The notes: generated by a model from the sequence alone, not told the origin. A stretch of 64,000 bases of DNA from Deltaproteobacteria bacterium (GCA_016182655.1 JACPGB010000024.1:94549-158548); one strand, 5' to 3'; positions 7,472 through 17,295 are shown, counted from the first letter of the stretch. Translations and numbers: made by a program.

Positions 7472-8728
7472 ATGGCGCTTGACCCCTCACCAGCAACCGT
7501 TGAGGCGAAAGGCATGGGCGGCCTCACCGCCGAGATCGTCGTCGGCATACCGAGCTACAACAACTCGGCGACGATAAGCCGCGTGGTCGAGGCCGTCGAC
7601 GCAGGGCTCGGCAAGTACTTCCCGAACGAGCGCGCGGTCATCGTCAACTCCGACGGCGGCTCGAAGGACTCGACCCCCGAAGAGGTCCTCCACACGAGGG
7701 TCGACCACAGGGCGATATTCCTCACCCACAGGCTCTATCCCGTAAACCGCATCACGACGCCCTACCACGGCATCCCCGGAAAAGGGAGCGCCTTCAGGAC
7801 GATATTCCACCTCGCCGGGACATTGGGCGCCAAGGCCTGCTGTGTCGTGGACGCGGATCTGCGCTCCATCACCCCGGAGTGGATAGAGCTCCTCATCGCC
7901 CCGGTCCTTAAAGAGAACTACGACTTCGTAGCCCCCCTTTACTCCAGGCACAAGTACGACGGCACCATAACTAACTCCATTATATACCCGGTCACGCGCG
8001 CGCTCTACGGGACACGGATACGCCAGCCCATCGGCGGCGAGTTCGGCTTCTCGGGGAGGCTCGCCTCGCACTACCTCTCACAGAACGTCTGGGACTCGGA
8101 CGTCGCGCGCTTCGGCATAGACATCTGGATGACGACCGAGGCGATAGCGGGCGGCTTCAAGGTCTGCCAGTCGTATCTCGGCGCCAAGATACACGACCCC
8201 AAGGACCCCGGCGCTGACCTCAAGGACATGTTCACGCAGGTCGTGGGCTCGCTCATGTCGCTCACCGAGAAGCATTATGACGCGTGGAAAGGGTGCGCGG
8301 GGTCCTCGGACGTCCCGACCTTCGGTTTCAAGTACTCGGCGGGGGTAGAGCCCGTAAGGGTCAATATAGAAAGGATGATAAACGCATTCAGGGTCGGGGT
8401 AAAGAACCTGAAGGACGTCTGGGCAAAGGTCGTCGGGAAGGACGCAATCGCCGCATTCGAGGAGATCTCGAAGAAGGCAGGGACGCCGGAGTTTCATTTC
8501 CCGAGGGAGCTCTGGGTCAGGACCGTCTATGACTACCTCATGGCGTACCACCACAAAAAACTCCCCGACGACCACCTCCTCGGCTCCCTCGTCCCGCTCT
8601 ACTTCGGCAAGACCGCGTCTTTTTTCCTCGAGGCCGCCGAATACACCAATGAAGAGGCCGAGGCGGAGGTCGAAAGGACCGCGGAGGAATACGAAAACCG
8701 GAAAAAGTATCTCCTCGACGGATGGTAA
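7472..8728 (+). CDS. Glycosyltransferase, glucosyl-3-phosphoglycerate-synthase-like
   Basis: 418 aa, GT-A fold, soluble. EIVVGIPSYNNSATISRVVEA and VIVNSDGGSKDST form the nucleotide-sugar site, PGKGSAFRTIFHLA follows, and CCVVDADLRSITPEW (about 125) supplies the DxD-type metal site. QPIGGEFGFSGRLASHYL (about 190) and a long helical C-terminus resemble the GpgS/GT81 layout. By context it should transfer a hexose to 3-phosphoglycerate or to glucosyl-3-phosphoglycerate, with the adjacent phosphatase finishing the product. In Petrotoga a two-glycosyltransferase plus phosphatase route makes mannosylglucosylglycerate; the same logic would fit here, as inference. The next gene begins 15 bp downstream. 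Confidence 0.72.
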   Translation: MALDPSPATVEAKGMGGLTAEIVVGIPSYNNSATISRVVEAVDAGLGKYFPNERAVIVNSDGGSKDSTPEEVLHTRVDHRAIFLTHRLYPVNRITTPYHGIPGKGSAFRTIFHLAGTLGAKACCVVDADLRSITPEWIELLIAPVLKENYDFVAPLYSRHKYDGTITNSIIYPVTRALYGTRIRQPIGGEFGFSGRLASHYLSQNVWDSDVARFGIDIWMTTEAIAGGFKVCQSYLGAKIHDPKDPGADLKDMFTQVVGSLMSLTEKHYDAWKGCAGSSDVPTFGFKYSAGVEPVRVNIERMINAFRVGVKNLKDVWAKVVGKDAIAAFEEISKKAGTPEFHFPRELWVRTVYDYLMAYHHKKLPDDHLLGSLVPLYFGKTASFFLEAAEYTNEEAEAEVERTAEEYENRKKYLLDGW

Positions 8729-8743
8729 AAGGAGGTGAGCATA

Positions 8744-9439
8744 ATGGAGAGGCTTAAAAACGAGTTCATAGCCCACCTGAACGAGTTCATGGACAAGGCC
8801 GCTGACTTCATCCCGGACTTCATCGTGATGGTCGTGATACTCGCGGCGGGGCTCTTCGTTGCATGGGCCGTGAGACTTGCCATGACAAGGGTCTTCGCGG
8901 CCATAAAGTTCGACGACTGGGCAGACGAGACCGGCATCTCCTCTGCGCTCCACAACGCCGGGATACGAAAACCCCCGTCGGCGTTCATGATCCTCTCGGT
9001 CTACTGGCTGATAGTCGTCATGTTCTTCATGGCCGGGTTCGCTTCATTGGGACTCAAGGTGACGGACACGCTCGCCTCGCTGTTCTTTATGTATTTGCCG
9101 AGGTTCTTCTCCGCGGTCCTGATCGTCATATTCGGATACCTCTTCGCGGGGTTCGTCTCCAGGGCCGCGCTCCTGACGGCCGTAAACGCGGGGATCGAAT
9201 ACTCTAAGCTTGTCGCCGCGGCTGTCCGGATCTTTATCATCATACTCGTCTTCGCCATGGCGCTCGAACAGCTCTCGATCGCCCCGAGGATAGTATTCGC
9301 CGCGTTCTCCATATTCTTCGGCGGGATATCCCTCGGACTGGCCATCGCCTTCGGCTACGGCGGAAGGGAGATAGCGAAGAAGCTCCTCGAATATATCGTA
9401 AAAAAGGAGACCGAAAAGGACGACATAAACATGCTATGA
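8744..9439 (+). CDS. MscS-like conserved TM-helix membrane protein
   Basis: 231 aa with four or five predicted membrane spans. It holds two conserved TM-helix repeats, FIPDFIVMVVILAAGLFVAW near residue 25 and YLPRFFSAVLIVIFGYLFAG near 120, and a Gly/Ala-rich C-terminal helix GGISLGLAIAFGYGGREIAKK that looks like the pore helix of MscS. The cytoplasmic beta domain of MscS is absent. Start ATG 8744 has AAAGGAGG at eight bases; GTG 8735 lies inside that ribosome-binding site. A true MscS gene follows at 9513, so the two may form or modulate an osmotic release valve. Channel activity is inferred from the family only. Confidence 0.75.
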   Translation: MERLKNEFIAHLNEFMDKAADFIPDFIVMVVILAAGLFVAWAVRLAMTRVFAAIKFDDWADETGISSALHNAGIRKPPSAFMILSVYWLIVVMFFMAGFASLGLKVTDTLASLFFMYLPRFFSAVLIVIFGYLFAGFVSRAALLTAVNAGIEYSKLVAAAVRIFIIILVFAMALEQLSIAPRIVFAAFSIFFGGISLGLAIAFGYGGREIAKKLLEYIVKKETEKDDINML

Positions 9440-9512
9440 ATTTGATTTAGCGCCATCCTGATGGTAAAATCGAACGGCTGGCAAAATGCAAGCCCATCGG
9501 GAGGTGGCCTGA

Positions 9513-10556
9513 TTGCTGAATGAAGCAGGAAATCCGAGGGCGTTTCTAATAGCGTCCCTCGTATTCGCGCTCTGTCTCGCCGCCTTTTTCGTCATCCGGA
9601 GGCTCGCCTTCGGGTCTTTCTCGAAGTGGGCGGGGAAGACCGACACGAGGGCAGACGACATAGTCATAGACGCCGTCAGGCACCCGTCCGTCTACTGGGT
9701 GATAGCGTTAAGCCTGTACATCGCGCTGGACACCTCGGCGTTCCCGGCGAAGTACGTCGGGTACGGCCTCTCGGCCCTTTATGTCCTCATAGTCCTCTCC
9801 ATCACGCTCGCCGTCGCGAACATCAGCTCGGCCCTCGTCCAGAACGCGATGCGGAAGACGGCCGCGAACGTCCCTGTCTCGGGCCTGTCCCGCGCGGTCA
9901 TACGCGGCGTCATATTCGTACTCGGCTTTCTCGTAATACTCAACAACCTCGGTATCTCCATAACCCCGATACTCACGGCCCTGGGCGTGGGCGGCCTCGC
10001 GGTCGCGCTCGCGCTCCAGGACACGCTCTCGAACCTCTTTGCAGGGATGCACATCCTCGTCGAACAGCCTGTCAGGGTCGGGGATTTCATCAAACTGCAT
10101 ACAGGGGAAGAGGGGTTCGTCTCGGACATAGGCTGGAGGACGACGCGTTTAAGACAGCTTACCAACAACATCGTCATCATACCGAACAACAAGCTCGCCC
10201 AATCCACCATTACGAACTTCCATCTCCCGGATTTAAGGACCGCCCTCGCCATAAAGGTCGGGGTCGATTATTCCGCCGACGCCGACCGGGTGGAACAGGT
10301 CCTCCTTGAAGAGGCCAAAAATGCCGTGGGCTCGGTAAAAGGCGTGCTACCCGACCCTCCCCCCGTTGTACGGCTTACCGGGTTTGCCGAATCCGCCCTC
10401 GAGTTCACCGTCGCCTGCCAGCTCGCCGAGTACGTCGACCAGTTCGAGGCCCAGCACGAGCTCCGGAAGATGATACTTAAGAGGCTTAAATCCGAAAACA
10501 TCTCCATCCCCTTCCCCACGAGGACCGTGGAGCTCAAGGACAGGCGAGGGACTTAA
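9513..10556 (+). CDS. mscS: Small-conductance mechanosensitive channel (MscS family)
   Basis: 347 aa. Four N-terminal membrane spans, then the MscS pore helix and beta domain: ILTALGVGGLAVALALQDTL (about 155), NLFAGMHILVEQPVRVGDFI, EGFVSDIGWRTTRLRQLTNN and IIPNNKLAQSTITNF. This is a full canonical core in the inner membrane, releasing solutes on hypo-osmotic shock. The start is TTG 9513 with GGGAGG about ten bases upstream. It sits between the TM-helix protein and a GT81-like synthase, which ties solute release to solute synthesis in one gene block. Confidence 0.92.
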   Translation: MLNEAGNPRAFLIASLVFALCLAAFFVIRRLAFGSFSKWAGKTDTRADDIVIDAVRHPSVYWVIALSLYIALDTSAFPAKYVGYGLSALYVLIVLSITLAVANISSALVQNAMRKTAANVPVSGLSRAVIRGVIFVLGFLVILNNLGISITPILTALGVGGLAVALALQDTLSNLFAGMHILVEQPVRVGDFIKLHTGEEGFVSDIGWRTTRLRQLTNNIVIIPNNKLAQSTITNFHLPDLRTALAIKVGVDYSADADRVEQVLLEEAKNAVGSVKGVLPDPPPVVRLTGFAESALEFTVACQLAEYVDQFEAQHELRKMILKRLKSENISIPFPTRTVELKDRRGT

Positions 10557-10663
10557 GAACCACACCGCCTCCTTGACAGCCTACCTTCCCTCAATTACCC
10601 TCTAAAAAGACGAAGAAAAAGTTTTTTCATCTTTATAAGCGACCGGACCCGCTCGGGAGTCTT

Positions 10664-11875
10664 ATGGCTGACTTTTATCAGGCAGGGGCGATAACCACGC
10701 TCCACAGGATAGGACGGCCGAAGTCTGAAAAGCTCCTCGCCGAGCTCGAGCTCTACAGCAACGTCAGGCCGCTGGCGCTCGTGCTCCCGGCCCTCTATTC
10801 CGATGTCATGGGCGAGGCGATGAAGGGTATATGCGCGGAATTGAAGACCGCGCGGTTCGTAAAGGAAATAGTCCTTGCGCTCGGCCCTGCAACGGACCAC
10901 GAGTTCAGGACGGTCCGGGACTTCCTCACGATGCTCCCCCAGAAGGTGAGCATCGTGCACACCGGCGGCAAGCGCATAGGCGAACTCTACAGGACGCTCG
11001 CGGAGCACGGGGTATCCGCCGGAAGGGACGGCAAGGGACGCTCGGCCTGGACGAGCTACGGCTATGTCCTGTCACGTGCCGAGTGCCACGCCATAGCCCT
11101 CCACGACTGCGACATCATAACCTACTCGCTCGACCTCCTCGGCAGGCTCTGCTACCCGGTCCTGAACCCGACGCTCGATTATGTCTTCTGCAAGGGGTAT
11201 TACGCCCGGGCGTCGGACAGGCTCCACGGCAGGGTGACCCGCCTCTTCCTCACGCCGCTCGTCAGGGCTCTGCGGAAGATGACGTCGGACAATCCGTTCC
11301 TCGAGTTCCTCGACACATTCCGTTATCCGCTCTCGGGAGAGTTCTGCATGGTAACGGATCTCGCCCGCATAAACCGCATCCCGTGGGACTGGGGGCTCGA
11401 GGTCGGGGTGCTCGGCGAGGTCTACAGAAATTATTCGACAAAGAGGATATGCCAGGCCGACATAGCCGACAACTACGAGCACAAGCACCAGGGGCTCTCG
11501 GCCGAGGACCCCGAGAGGGGGCTCATGAAGATGAGCATAGACATAGCCAAGTCCTTGTTCAGGACGCTCGCCTCGGAGGGGATAGTCTTTACCGACGCCT
11601 TTTTCAAGACGCTTGTCGCGGCTTACCTGAAGATCGCCGAAGACTCGATAATAAGATACGAGGGGGACGCGGCGATAAACGGCCTCTCCTTCGACAGGCA
11701 CGAGGAGGCCATGGCCGTCGACGCCTTCACGAGGGCGATAGCAAAGGCCGCGGAGATAATCGAGACGAACCCATTGGGCGCGACGCTGATACCTAACTGG
11801 AACAGGGTAATATCGGCCATACCCGGGGTGCTGGAGAGGCTACGCGCGGCGGTCGAGGAGGACAACTCGCGTTAG
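10664..11875 (+). CDS. Glucosyl-3-phosphoglycerate synthase-like glycosyltransferase (GT81-like)
   Basis: 403 aa. The N-terminus MADFYQAGAITTLHRIGRP, then PLALVLPALYSDV, ALHDCDIITYSLDLLGRL (about 145, metal site), YPVLNPTLDYVFCKGYYAR, and FRYPLSGEFCMVTDLARINRIP (about 225) with DWGLEVGVLGEVYRNYS are a well-kept set in a family annotated as glucosyl-3-phosphoglycerate synthase or GT2/GT81. The reaction would be sugar-nucleotide plus 3-phosphoglycerate giving the phosphorylated osmolyte precursor, later dephosphorylated by the product at 6554. A 107-bp gap separates it from mscS, so it may have its own promoter. Donor sugar is unknown. Confidence 0.78.
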   Translation: MADFYQAGAITTLHRIGRPKSEKLLAELELYSNVRPLALVLPALYSDVMGEAMKGICAELKTARFVKEIVLALGPATDHEFRTVRDFLTMLPQKVSIVHTGGKRIGELYRTLAEHGVSAGRDGKGRSAWTSYGYVLSRAECHAIALHDCDIITYSLDLLGRLCYPVLNPTLDYVFCKGYYARASDRLHGRVTRLFLTPLVRALRKMTSDNPFLEFLDTFRYPLSGEFCMVTDLARINRIPWDWGLEVGVLGEVYRNYSTKRICQADIADNYEHKHQGLSAEDPERGLMKMSIDIAKSLFRTLASEGIVFTDAFFKTLVAAYLKIAEDSIIRYEGDAAINGLSFDRHEEAMAVDAFTRAIAKAAEIIETNPLGATLIPNWNRVISAIPGVLERLRAAVEEDNSR

Positions 11876-11896
11876 AAATGCCCCGCGATGCGTCTC

Positions 11897-13741
11897 TTAC
11901 GCCTCACCCCTCTCGATGGGAGGGGGTTCAGGGGGAGGATGGAGTCTTCCCGCCCCGGGCGGCTCCTTAATGAGGCCCTCGAAGACGGAGAGGAAATTCC
12001 CGTAGGAGAGCGGTTCGTCCTTGAGCCCCTCTATCGACCTTACTATGTCTTCAGAGAGCCTCCTCGTCTCTGCGTCTCCCGTGGCTACGGAATACTTCTG
12101 GAAAAGGTCGGCGGCCGCGGAGTTACCCGACGGGACGTCGTTATCGAAGAGGTCCCGCTCCCTGACGATGAGCCTCTCCTGGTCGTTCCCGGTATCGTAA
12201 AAAAGCCCCCGTGCCTCGTCATAAAAGAGCTCTTTTATGGATGAGACGAGTTCTCCGGTCTTCTCAAGCCATTCCGCTTCGCCCGTAGCTTCAAAGATAT
12301 CGAGGAGCCCGAGAGCGAAAAGGGCGTAGTCCTCGAGGTTCGCCTTGGTGAGAGCGCCGCCTTCGAGGTAGTACCTGAGTAACCTGCCGCTTGCGTCCCT
12401 CGACGAGGCCATTACGAACTCCGCGCTCCTTTTAGCCTCATCCGAGAGCGTCCTGTCCTTGAATATCCGGGAGGCCGATGCGAGCGCGCTTATCGCGAGC
12501 CCGTTCCACGCGGTTATTATCTTCCTGTCAATATCCGGCCTCTTCCGCGCTTCGCGCGCCTTGTATAGGTCTTTTTTAAGCTTTTTTACACGCTCCGGCA
12601 GTCCGTCCTTGTATTTGAGCGAATGGGCTATCCGGATGAGGCTTTTGCCTCCGAAGTTAGCGTCCTCGATGAGGTAGAAGTATTTCATGAACTCGTCGTG
12701 CTTGTCCCTCAGAACCGTTTTTATCTCGTCCTTTGTCCAGAGGTAAAAGACGCCCTCCTCGCCGTTTACGTCCGCGTCCTCGGCGGAATAGAAACCTCCG
12801 CTCTCATCCCGCATGTCCCGGAGCATGTACTCGATGGTATCGAGCGCCACGTCCTTAAAGAAGCTCAAGCCCGTCGTCTCGTACGCCGAGGCGTAGAGGG
12901 AGGACAAGAGCGCGTTGTCATAGAGCATCTTCTCGAAGTGCGGGACGTCCCACCTCTCGTCGACCGAATACCTGTGGAAGCCGCCGCCGACATGGTCGTA
13001 TATGCCGCCCTCGGCCATCGCCGAAAGAGACTTCTTCACCATGAGGAGCGCCTCCTCGTCCCCGGTCCTCTGGTGGAACTTAAGGAGAAATTTCAAGTAC
13101 ATCGAGTGCGGGAACTTCGTGCCCCTCCCGAACCCGCCGTTCACCGGGTCGAAAAAGAGCCGTCCGGCGTCGAATGCCTCGTCGGATATGTCCTCGTTCA
13201 GCTCTATCGGCGAGACCTCCGCCCCTTTTCTCAAGACCCCATCGATGTCGCTCGTGACGGAGGCTATCTTCTTCTTGTTCTTTTTGTACGCCAGCGACAC
13301 GGCGAGCAACACCTTCTTGAACGACGGCAGGCCGTAATTGTCGTCCGGCGGAAAATACGAGCCGCCGTAAAAGGGCGCGGCCTCGGGCGTGACGAAGACG
13401 GTAAGCGGCCACCCGGCGTGCCCCGTCATCGCCTGCACCGCCTTCATGTATAAACTGTCGAGCTCGGGCCTCTCCTCCCTGTCTATCTTTATGTTAACGA
13501 AATTCTCGTTCATTATCTTCGCGGTCTCGACGTCCTCGAAGGACTCCCTTTCCATGACGTGGCACCAATGGCAAGTGGAGTACCCGATGCTCAATATCAC
13601 CGGCTTGTCCTCTTTTTTGGCCCTTTCGAAGGCCTCATTCGACCACGGATACCAGTCCACGGGATTGGATGCGTGCTGTTTGAGGTACGGGCTCTTTTCG
13701 TGTTCGAGCCTGTTGGCGAAGTGCGCCGTCATCTTTGCCAT
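11897..13741 (-). CDS. DUF255 / YyaL-type thioredoxin-domain protein
   Basis: 614 aa. The N-terminal 160 residues form a thioredoxin-like domain opening with [21 protein letters not shown], with a redox-type STCHWCHVM motif (about 52-60). The rest is an alpha/alpha six-hairpin-like region carrying [44 protein letters not shown] and [13 protein letters not shown]. The family (YyaL, human SSP411/spermatogenesis-associated 20) is widespread, with no settled biochemical role. The start at ATG 13741 has AAAGGAG upstream; the frame stays open further up but that part antisenses the DJ-1 gene. The 3-prime end faces the GT81 gene with only 21 bp between. Confidence 0.88.
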   Translation of the reverse strand: MAKMTAHFANRLEHEKSPYLKQHASNPVDWYPWSNEAFERAKKEDKPVILSIGYSTCHWCHVMERESFEDVETAKIMNENFVNIKIDREERPELDSLYMKAVQAMTGHAGWPLTVFVTPEAAPFYGGSYFPPDDNYGLPSFKKVLLAVSLAYKKNKKKIASVTSDIDGVLRKGAEVSPIELNEDISDEAFDAGRLFFDPVNGGFGRGTKFPHSMYLKFLLKFHQRTGDEEALLMVKKSLSAMAEGGIYDHVGGGFHRYSVDERWDVPHFEKMLYDNALLSSLYASAYETTGLSFFKDVALDTIEYMLRDMRDESGGFYSAEDADVNGEEGVFYLWTKDEIKTVLRDKHDEFMKYFYLIEDANFGGKSLIRIAHSLKYKDGLPERVKKLKKDLYKAREARKRPDIDRKIITAWNGLAISALASASRIFKDRTLSDEAKRSAEFVMASSRDASGRLLRYYLEGGALTKANLEDYALFALGLLDIFEATGEAEWLEKTGELVSSIKELFYDEARGLFYDTGNDQERLIVRERDLFDNDVPSGNSAAADLFQKYSVATGDAETRRLSEDIVRSIEGLKDEPLSYGNFLSVFEGLIKEPPGAGRLHPPPEPPPIERGEA

Positions 13742-13826
13742 GGAAGCTCCTTTCCTGTTAAGGCCCTGCTCCTCTCTAATCTTATCCCAAAAAAAACCGG
13801 GCGCAAGAAAAAGGGGCCCTTTTCTT

Positions 13827-13854
13827 TTGACAGGCGGGGAAACGGGTATATAAT
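13827..13854 (+). promoter_or_regulatory. Sigma70 promoter of the DJ-1 family gene
   Basis: TTGACA (13827-13832), 16-bp spacer, TATAAT (13849-13854). Transcription should begin near 13861, after the in-frame ATG at 13857, so translation must start at GTG 13890. Confidence 0.8.
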
Positions 13855-13889
13855 CAATGCGCCGCTGTTTTGTGATGGAGGTGGTCTGC

Positions 13890-14444
13890 GTGAAAAAAGT
13901 CCTTGTGACGCTTGCGCCGGGTTTCGAGGAGGTCGAGGCGTTGACGCCGGTCGACATCCTCCGGAGGGCCGGGGCGCATGTGGTGATAGCCGGGACTCTC
14001 AATGGCCCGATAGAGGGGCGGAACGGGATAAGGGTCGTGCCGGACGCAAGCCTCGACGACGCCCTCAAGGACGCGGGGTCTTTCGACATGATAGTGCTCC
14101 CGGGCGGGGCAGTCGGCGCGGAGAACCTCAAGAAAGACTCGAGGGTGAAAGGGCTTATTGCGGCGATCGACTCCAGGGGCGCGTTTGTGACCGCCATATG
14201 CGCGGCGCCTGCGGTCTTATCGGCCGCCGGGGTCCTCGACGGCAAAAGGGCGACGAGCCACCCGTCGGTCCGAAATGCGCTCGGAAGCGCCATTGTAACC
14301 GACGAGCGCGTAGTAGCCGACGGCAACATCATCACGAGCCAGGGGCCGGGCACCGCGATGGAATTTGCCTTCAGGCTTGTCGAAGCGCTGTTCGGCGCTG
14401 AAAAGGCCGAAGAGGTCAATAGGACGGTGCTGGCGAAGGTTTAG
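13890..14444 (+). CDS. DJ-1/PfpI family protein
   Basis: 184 aa, single DJ-1 domain. [22 protein letters not shown] places the conserved Glu at about residue 16, and [21 protein letters not shown] carries the nucleophile-elbow Cys (about 103). [10 protein letters not shown], and [18 protein letters not shown] near the C-terminus, complete the family pattern. Members act as glyoxalase/deglycase-type or redox-sensing enzymes; older annotation calls them ThiJ. GTG 13890 is chosen over ATG 13857 because GGAGGT lies seven bases before it and the promoter's -10 box ends at 13854. It is followed by a strong terminator hairpin. Confidence 0.9.
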   Translation: MKKVLVTLAPGFEEVEALTPVDILRRAGAHVVIAGTLNGPIEGRNGIRVVPDASLDDALKDAGSFDMIVLPGGAVGAENLKKDSRVKGLIAAIDSRGAFVTAICAAPAVLSAAGVLDGKRATSHPSVRNALGSAIVTDERVVADGNIITSQGPGTAMEFAFRLVEALFGAEKAEEVNRTVLAKV

Positions 14445-14470
14445 TAAGGCAGATCTACACTTGTCATGTT

Positions 14471-14700
14471 TCCGATAGGCGGGGTTTTCCAACCCCGCCT
14501 GTTTTTGATCTCGGCGCGGAGACTTTTGTTTTTCATCCACCTTTTCCAAGGGGGACGGAGGGGATTATGGATCGTACAGTTTTGAAATAACCTCCCCTCA
14601 CCCCTCTTTAGGAAAGAGGGGTAGCGCGTGGGGGGAGTGCCAGCGTATCTGGAGACGACTATAATCTAAACACCCATCTGCCGTTGGGTGTGAACTTTGC
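14471..14700. repeat. Dispersed repeat, copy A
   Basis: The gap 14445-14812 has no gene. About 230 bp align by eye with 19553-19775: a GGCGGGGTT hairpin, a CCACCTTTTCC...GGGGGACGGAGGGGATTATGG segment, and a CTCACCCCTCTTTAGGAAAG hairpin. It ends in TCTGCCGTTGGGTGTGAACT. The rest of the gap (14690-14812) has GGCCAGGACTGCATGGCAAA and GTCCGGCCAGGAC motifs like those at 2490-2865. Confidence 0.75.
14478..14506 (+). terminator. Terminator after the DJ-1 gene
   Basis: Stem GGCGGGGTT / AACCCCGCC (14478-14486 with 14491-14499), TTCC loop, then TGTTTTT. The same hairpin occurs after the VOC gene at 19559. Confidence 0.85.
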
Positions 14701-14812
14701 CAGTCAGGCCAGGACTGCATGGCAAATGGCCAGAGTATCCAGAGCCTCCCGTGTCACCAAACCCTCATACTTTGGATATGAACTTCGCCCGTCCGGCCAG
14801 GACCCCGTCCGG

Positions 14813-16447
14813 CTAGGACTCAAAGAGCCCCTTCTGCTGAGGCCTTCTCGGGGCCGGCTTTTTGTCGAGCGTTATTTTCTTTAAAAACTCCGATGGTATC
14901 TCGCGGAGGAACGGCGATACCTTCGCCTCCCTTACCTCTCCGTAAACTCGCCTCTCTTTTGCGTGGATGAGGTATACTCTCGATAGCGCCCTTGTAAGCC
15001 CGACATAGAAAAGCCTCCTCTCCTCTTCGATATCTCCGTTGCCGTCCCTCGCTCTTAGCGGGACGAGCCCGTCTTCGCACCCGACGACGAATACGCTCCT
15101 CCACTCGAGCCCTTTTGCCGCGTGCATGGTCATGAGGTTGACCTTGTCCGCCTTTATGTCGAGGTTGTCCGGGGGTGAAAGGAGTAGCAATTCGTCAGCC
15201 AGGATTTTGAGCCCTTCGGCGCTGTCGTCACAGGTCTCAGAGGCATTCAAGGCTATTCCGGCGAGGTCCTCGTTGATTCCGGCCTCTTTCAGGGCCTTCT
15301 GGACCGTCTCTTTCAAGGAGCCGTCGAACGCCGTCGACCTTAAGACGGCCGCAAGCTCCGAAAGCCCCGGACCCGGAGGCGAGACAATATGGAAAGGGAT
15401 GGGCGACTTCTCGAACGCGTCTTGAAGAGAGTCTACCTGCCGGTTCGTCCTGTAGAGGACCACGAAGTCGGAAAAGCGCGCGTCTTCGGAGCCGCCGACC
15501 GTCAGGGACGAAAGCCCGCCCATGAGCCTCTCTATCTCCTGTACTACGAAAGACGCCTCAGCCGCTTCACCCCTGCATTCGACCTCGGTTATCTCGCCGC
15601 CGTCCGTGATCGCTGACGCGTCACTGCCCATCCTCCTCCCGTTTCTCCTGATGAGCGCGCTTGACGCCTCGGATATGACGCGGCCGGAGCGGTAATTTCT
15701 ATCGAGCCTTACGACCTCGGAGCCGGGAAAGTACTTTTCAAAATCAAGAAAGGCCTCGGCGCTCCCTCCCCTGAAGGAATATATCGCCTGGTCTGGGTCC
15801 CCTATGGCGAAGACGGAGGCGTCTTTCGCAAGCCCCCTTACAAGACGCGCCTGAACAGTGTTTATGTCCTGAAACTCGTCGACAAGGACATGTGTTTTGC
15901 CGGGCGCGGCCCCGTTCTCGATCGCCTCGACGGCCCTGGCAATAAGGTCGTCGAGGTCGAGCGCTCCTGTCTTTGCAAGCCCTTCATTATAAGAATCGAA
16001 TACGCCCTGAAACCCGGGCGGCATCGGACCGGCCCCGTTCTTTATGGCGGAGATAGTATCGAGCGTACCATCGGCGTCCTTTATTCCAGCGCCTTTCAAT
16101 ATTTCTTTCTGCTCAATGCGCGCGGCGAGCCTGAAGACAAGGCCGTTCTTTTTGAGGAACCGGAGCGCGAAGGAGTGGAATGTCGATATATCGAGCGAGC
16201 GCGGGTCGACGGACGAAAGGGCCTCTATCCTTTCCCTCATCTCTATCGCGGCCCTGTTCGTGAAGGTTATGGCGAGGAGGTCTCCGGGCCCGTACCCGTT
16301 TTGAAGGAGATAGGCGAAGCGGTGAGATAGGACGCGCGTCTTGCCGCTACCAGGCCCGGCGACAACGAGGATGTGCCGCGCAACGGATGCCGCGGCCCGC
16401 CTCTGGCCGTCGTCGAGCGCAAAGAGCAGGGAGGACGCGCCGCTCAT
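14813..16447 (-). CDS. UvrD/Rep-type DNA helicase
   Basis: 544 aa, shorter than UvrD (about 720). Motif I is VVAGPGSGKTRVL (about 28-40), Ia AITFTNRAAIEMRERI, II LVDEFQDINTVQ (about 187), III IGDPDQAIYSFRGG, IV YRTN, V VNLMTMHAAKGLEW (about 425) and VI RRLFYVGLTRA. It is therefore a complete superfamily 1A 3-prime to 5-prime helicase lacking the long C-terminal part of UvrD. A role in repair or fork clearance is likely but unassigned. ATG overlaps the stop of the upstream CDF transporter gene (ATGA), so the two are co-translated, with no obvious functional link. Confidence 0.9.
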   Translation of the reverse strand: MSGASSLLFALDDGQRRAAASVARHILVVAGPGSGKTRVLSHRFAYLLQNGYGPGDLLAITFTNRAAIEMRERIEALSSVDPRSLDISTFHSFALRFLKKNGLVFRLAARIEQKEILKGAGIKDADGTLDTISAIKNGAGPMPPGFQGVFDSYNEGLAKTGALDLDDLIARAVEAIENGAAPGKTHVLVDEFQDINTVQARLVRGLAKDASVFAIGDPDQAIYSFRGGSAEAFLDFEKYFPGSEVVRLDRNYRSGRVISEASSALIRRNGRRMGSDASAITDGGEITEVECRGEAAEASFVVQEIERLMGGLSSLTVGGSEDARFSDFVVLYRTNRQVDSLQDAFEKSPIPFHIVSPPGPGLSELAAVLRSTAFDGSLKETVQKALKEAGINEDLAGIALNASETCDDSAEGLKILADELLLLSPPDNLDIKADKVNLMTMHAAKGLEWRSVFVVGCEDGLVPLRARDGNGDIEEERRLFYVGLTRALSRVYLIHAKERRVYGEVREAKVSPFLREIPSEFLKKITLDKKPAPRRPQQKGLFES

Positions 16448-17295
16448 ACGGGGTCCAGGTGGACAAAGGCCTTATCTATCGACGGGATCGACTCTATCCT
16501 CCGCTCGACCTCCTCGCCTATGGCGTGGGACTCGAGCGTTGAGAGGTCCTTGTCCACCTCGATGTGTATCTCGACGTGGATGAAGTTCCCGACGTAATGG
16601 GCGCGGACAGTGTTTATGGCATGGACGCCCTTTTCCGCGAGCGCCGCCCGCTTTATCTCTTCCATGAGCGCTGGGGGAGGGGCCTGCCCCATAAGGTACG
16701 CGATGTTGTCCATCCCTATCCTGTAGCCTGTCCTGATTATCCAGAGGCTTATGACAAATGCGGCTACAGGGTCGAGAAATGCATACCCCAGTTTTGCTCC
16801 CGCGATGCCGACGAGCGCGGCCAAGGCCACGAATACGTCCATGAGCGAGTCGGTGGCGGTCGCAAGGAGCGCGGGACTATTGAAGAGCTTGCCGACCCTT
16901 TTGAAGTGCCACGACATGACCCACTTCACGGCCATCGTGATAACCGGGACCACAAGGGTGAATAAGCTTATCTCGGCCTTTGAGCCAGCCAAGACCCTCT
17001 CCACGGCCTCCCTTATGACCTCGAACCCGAGTATGCCCGCCAGCACCGCGATTATAAGCCCGGCTATGGGCTCTGCCCTGCTGTGGCCGAACGGGTGCCC
17101 ATCGTCGGCCTGCTTATCCGAGATCTTTACGCAGATGAAGGTCGCAATGGACGCCGCGATATCGTTTAAGGAATTCAGCGCGTCGGATATGAGGGCTATG
17201 GAGCCGGAGAGGAGGCCTGCGACGAGTTTCAACGCGAAGAGGCCGGTGTTGCCGAGTATATTTATGAGGGTCGCCCTGAAGGCTATCGGGTTCAT
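16444..17295 (-). CDS. Cation diffusion facilitator transporter
   Basis: About 283 aa. Six membrane spans in the N-terminal 200 residues and a C-terminal cytoplasmic CDF domain. SIALISDALNSLNDIAA carries the metal-site Asp pair in helix 2, and DDGHPFGHSRAEPIAGLI the conserved HP(F/Y)GH(S/G)RAE loop. ATATDSLMDVFVALAALVG has the second DxxxD-type site in helix 5. LVNTVRAHYVGNFIHVEIHI-like sequence forms the metal-sensing tail. It should export Zn, Mn, Fe or Co by proton antiport. ATG 17295 is preferred because the family begins just before helix 1; the frame extends to 17349. Confidence 0.9.
   Translation of the reverse strand: MNPIAFRATLINILGNTGLFALKLVAGLLSGSIALISDALNSLNDIAASIATFICVKISDKQADDGHPFGHSRAEPIAGLIIAVLAGILGFEVIREAVERVLAGSKAEISLFTLVVPVITMAVKWVMSWHFKRVGKLFNSPALLATATDSLMDVFVALAALVGIAGAKLGYAFLDPVAAFVISLWIIRTGYRIGMDNIAYLMGQAPPPALMEEIKRAALAEKGVHAINTVRAHYVGNFIHVEIHIEVDKDLSTLESHAIGEEVERRIESIPSIDKAFVHLDPV

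Noticed and set aside
13857-13889. ATG 13857 as start of the DJ-1 gene
   Set aside because: The promoter's -10 box ends at 13854, so this ATG lies before the predicted transcript start; GTG 13890 has a good ribosome-binding site.
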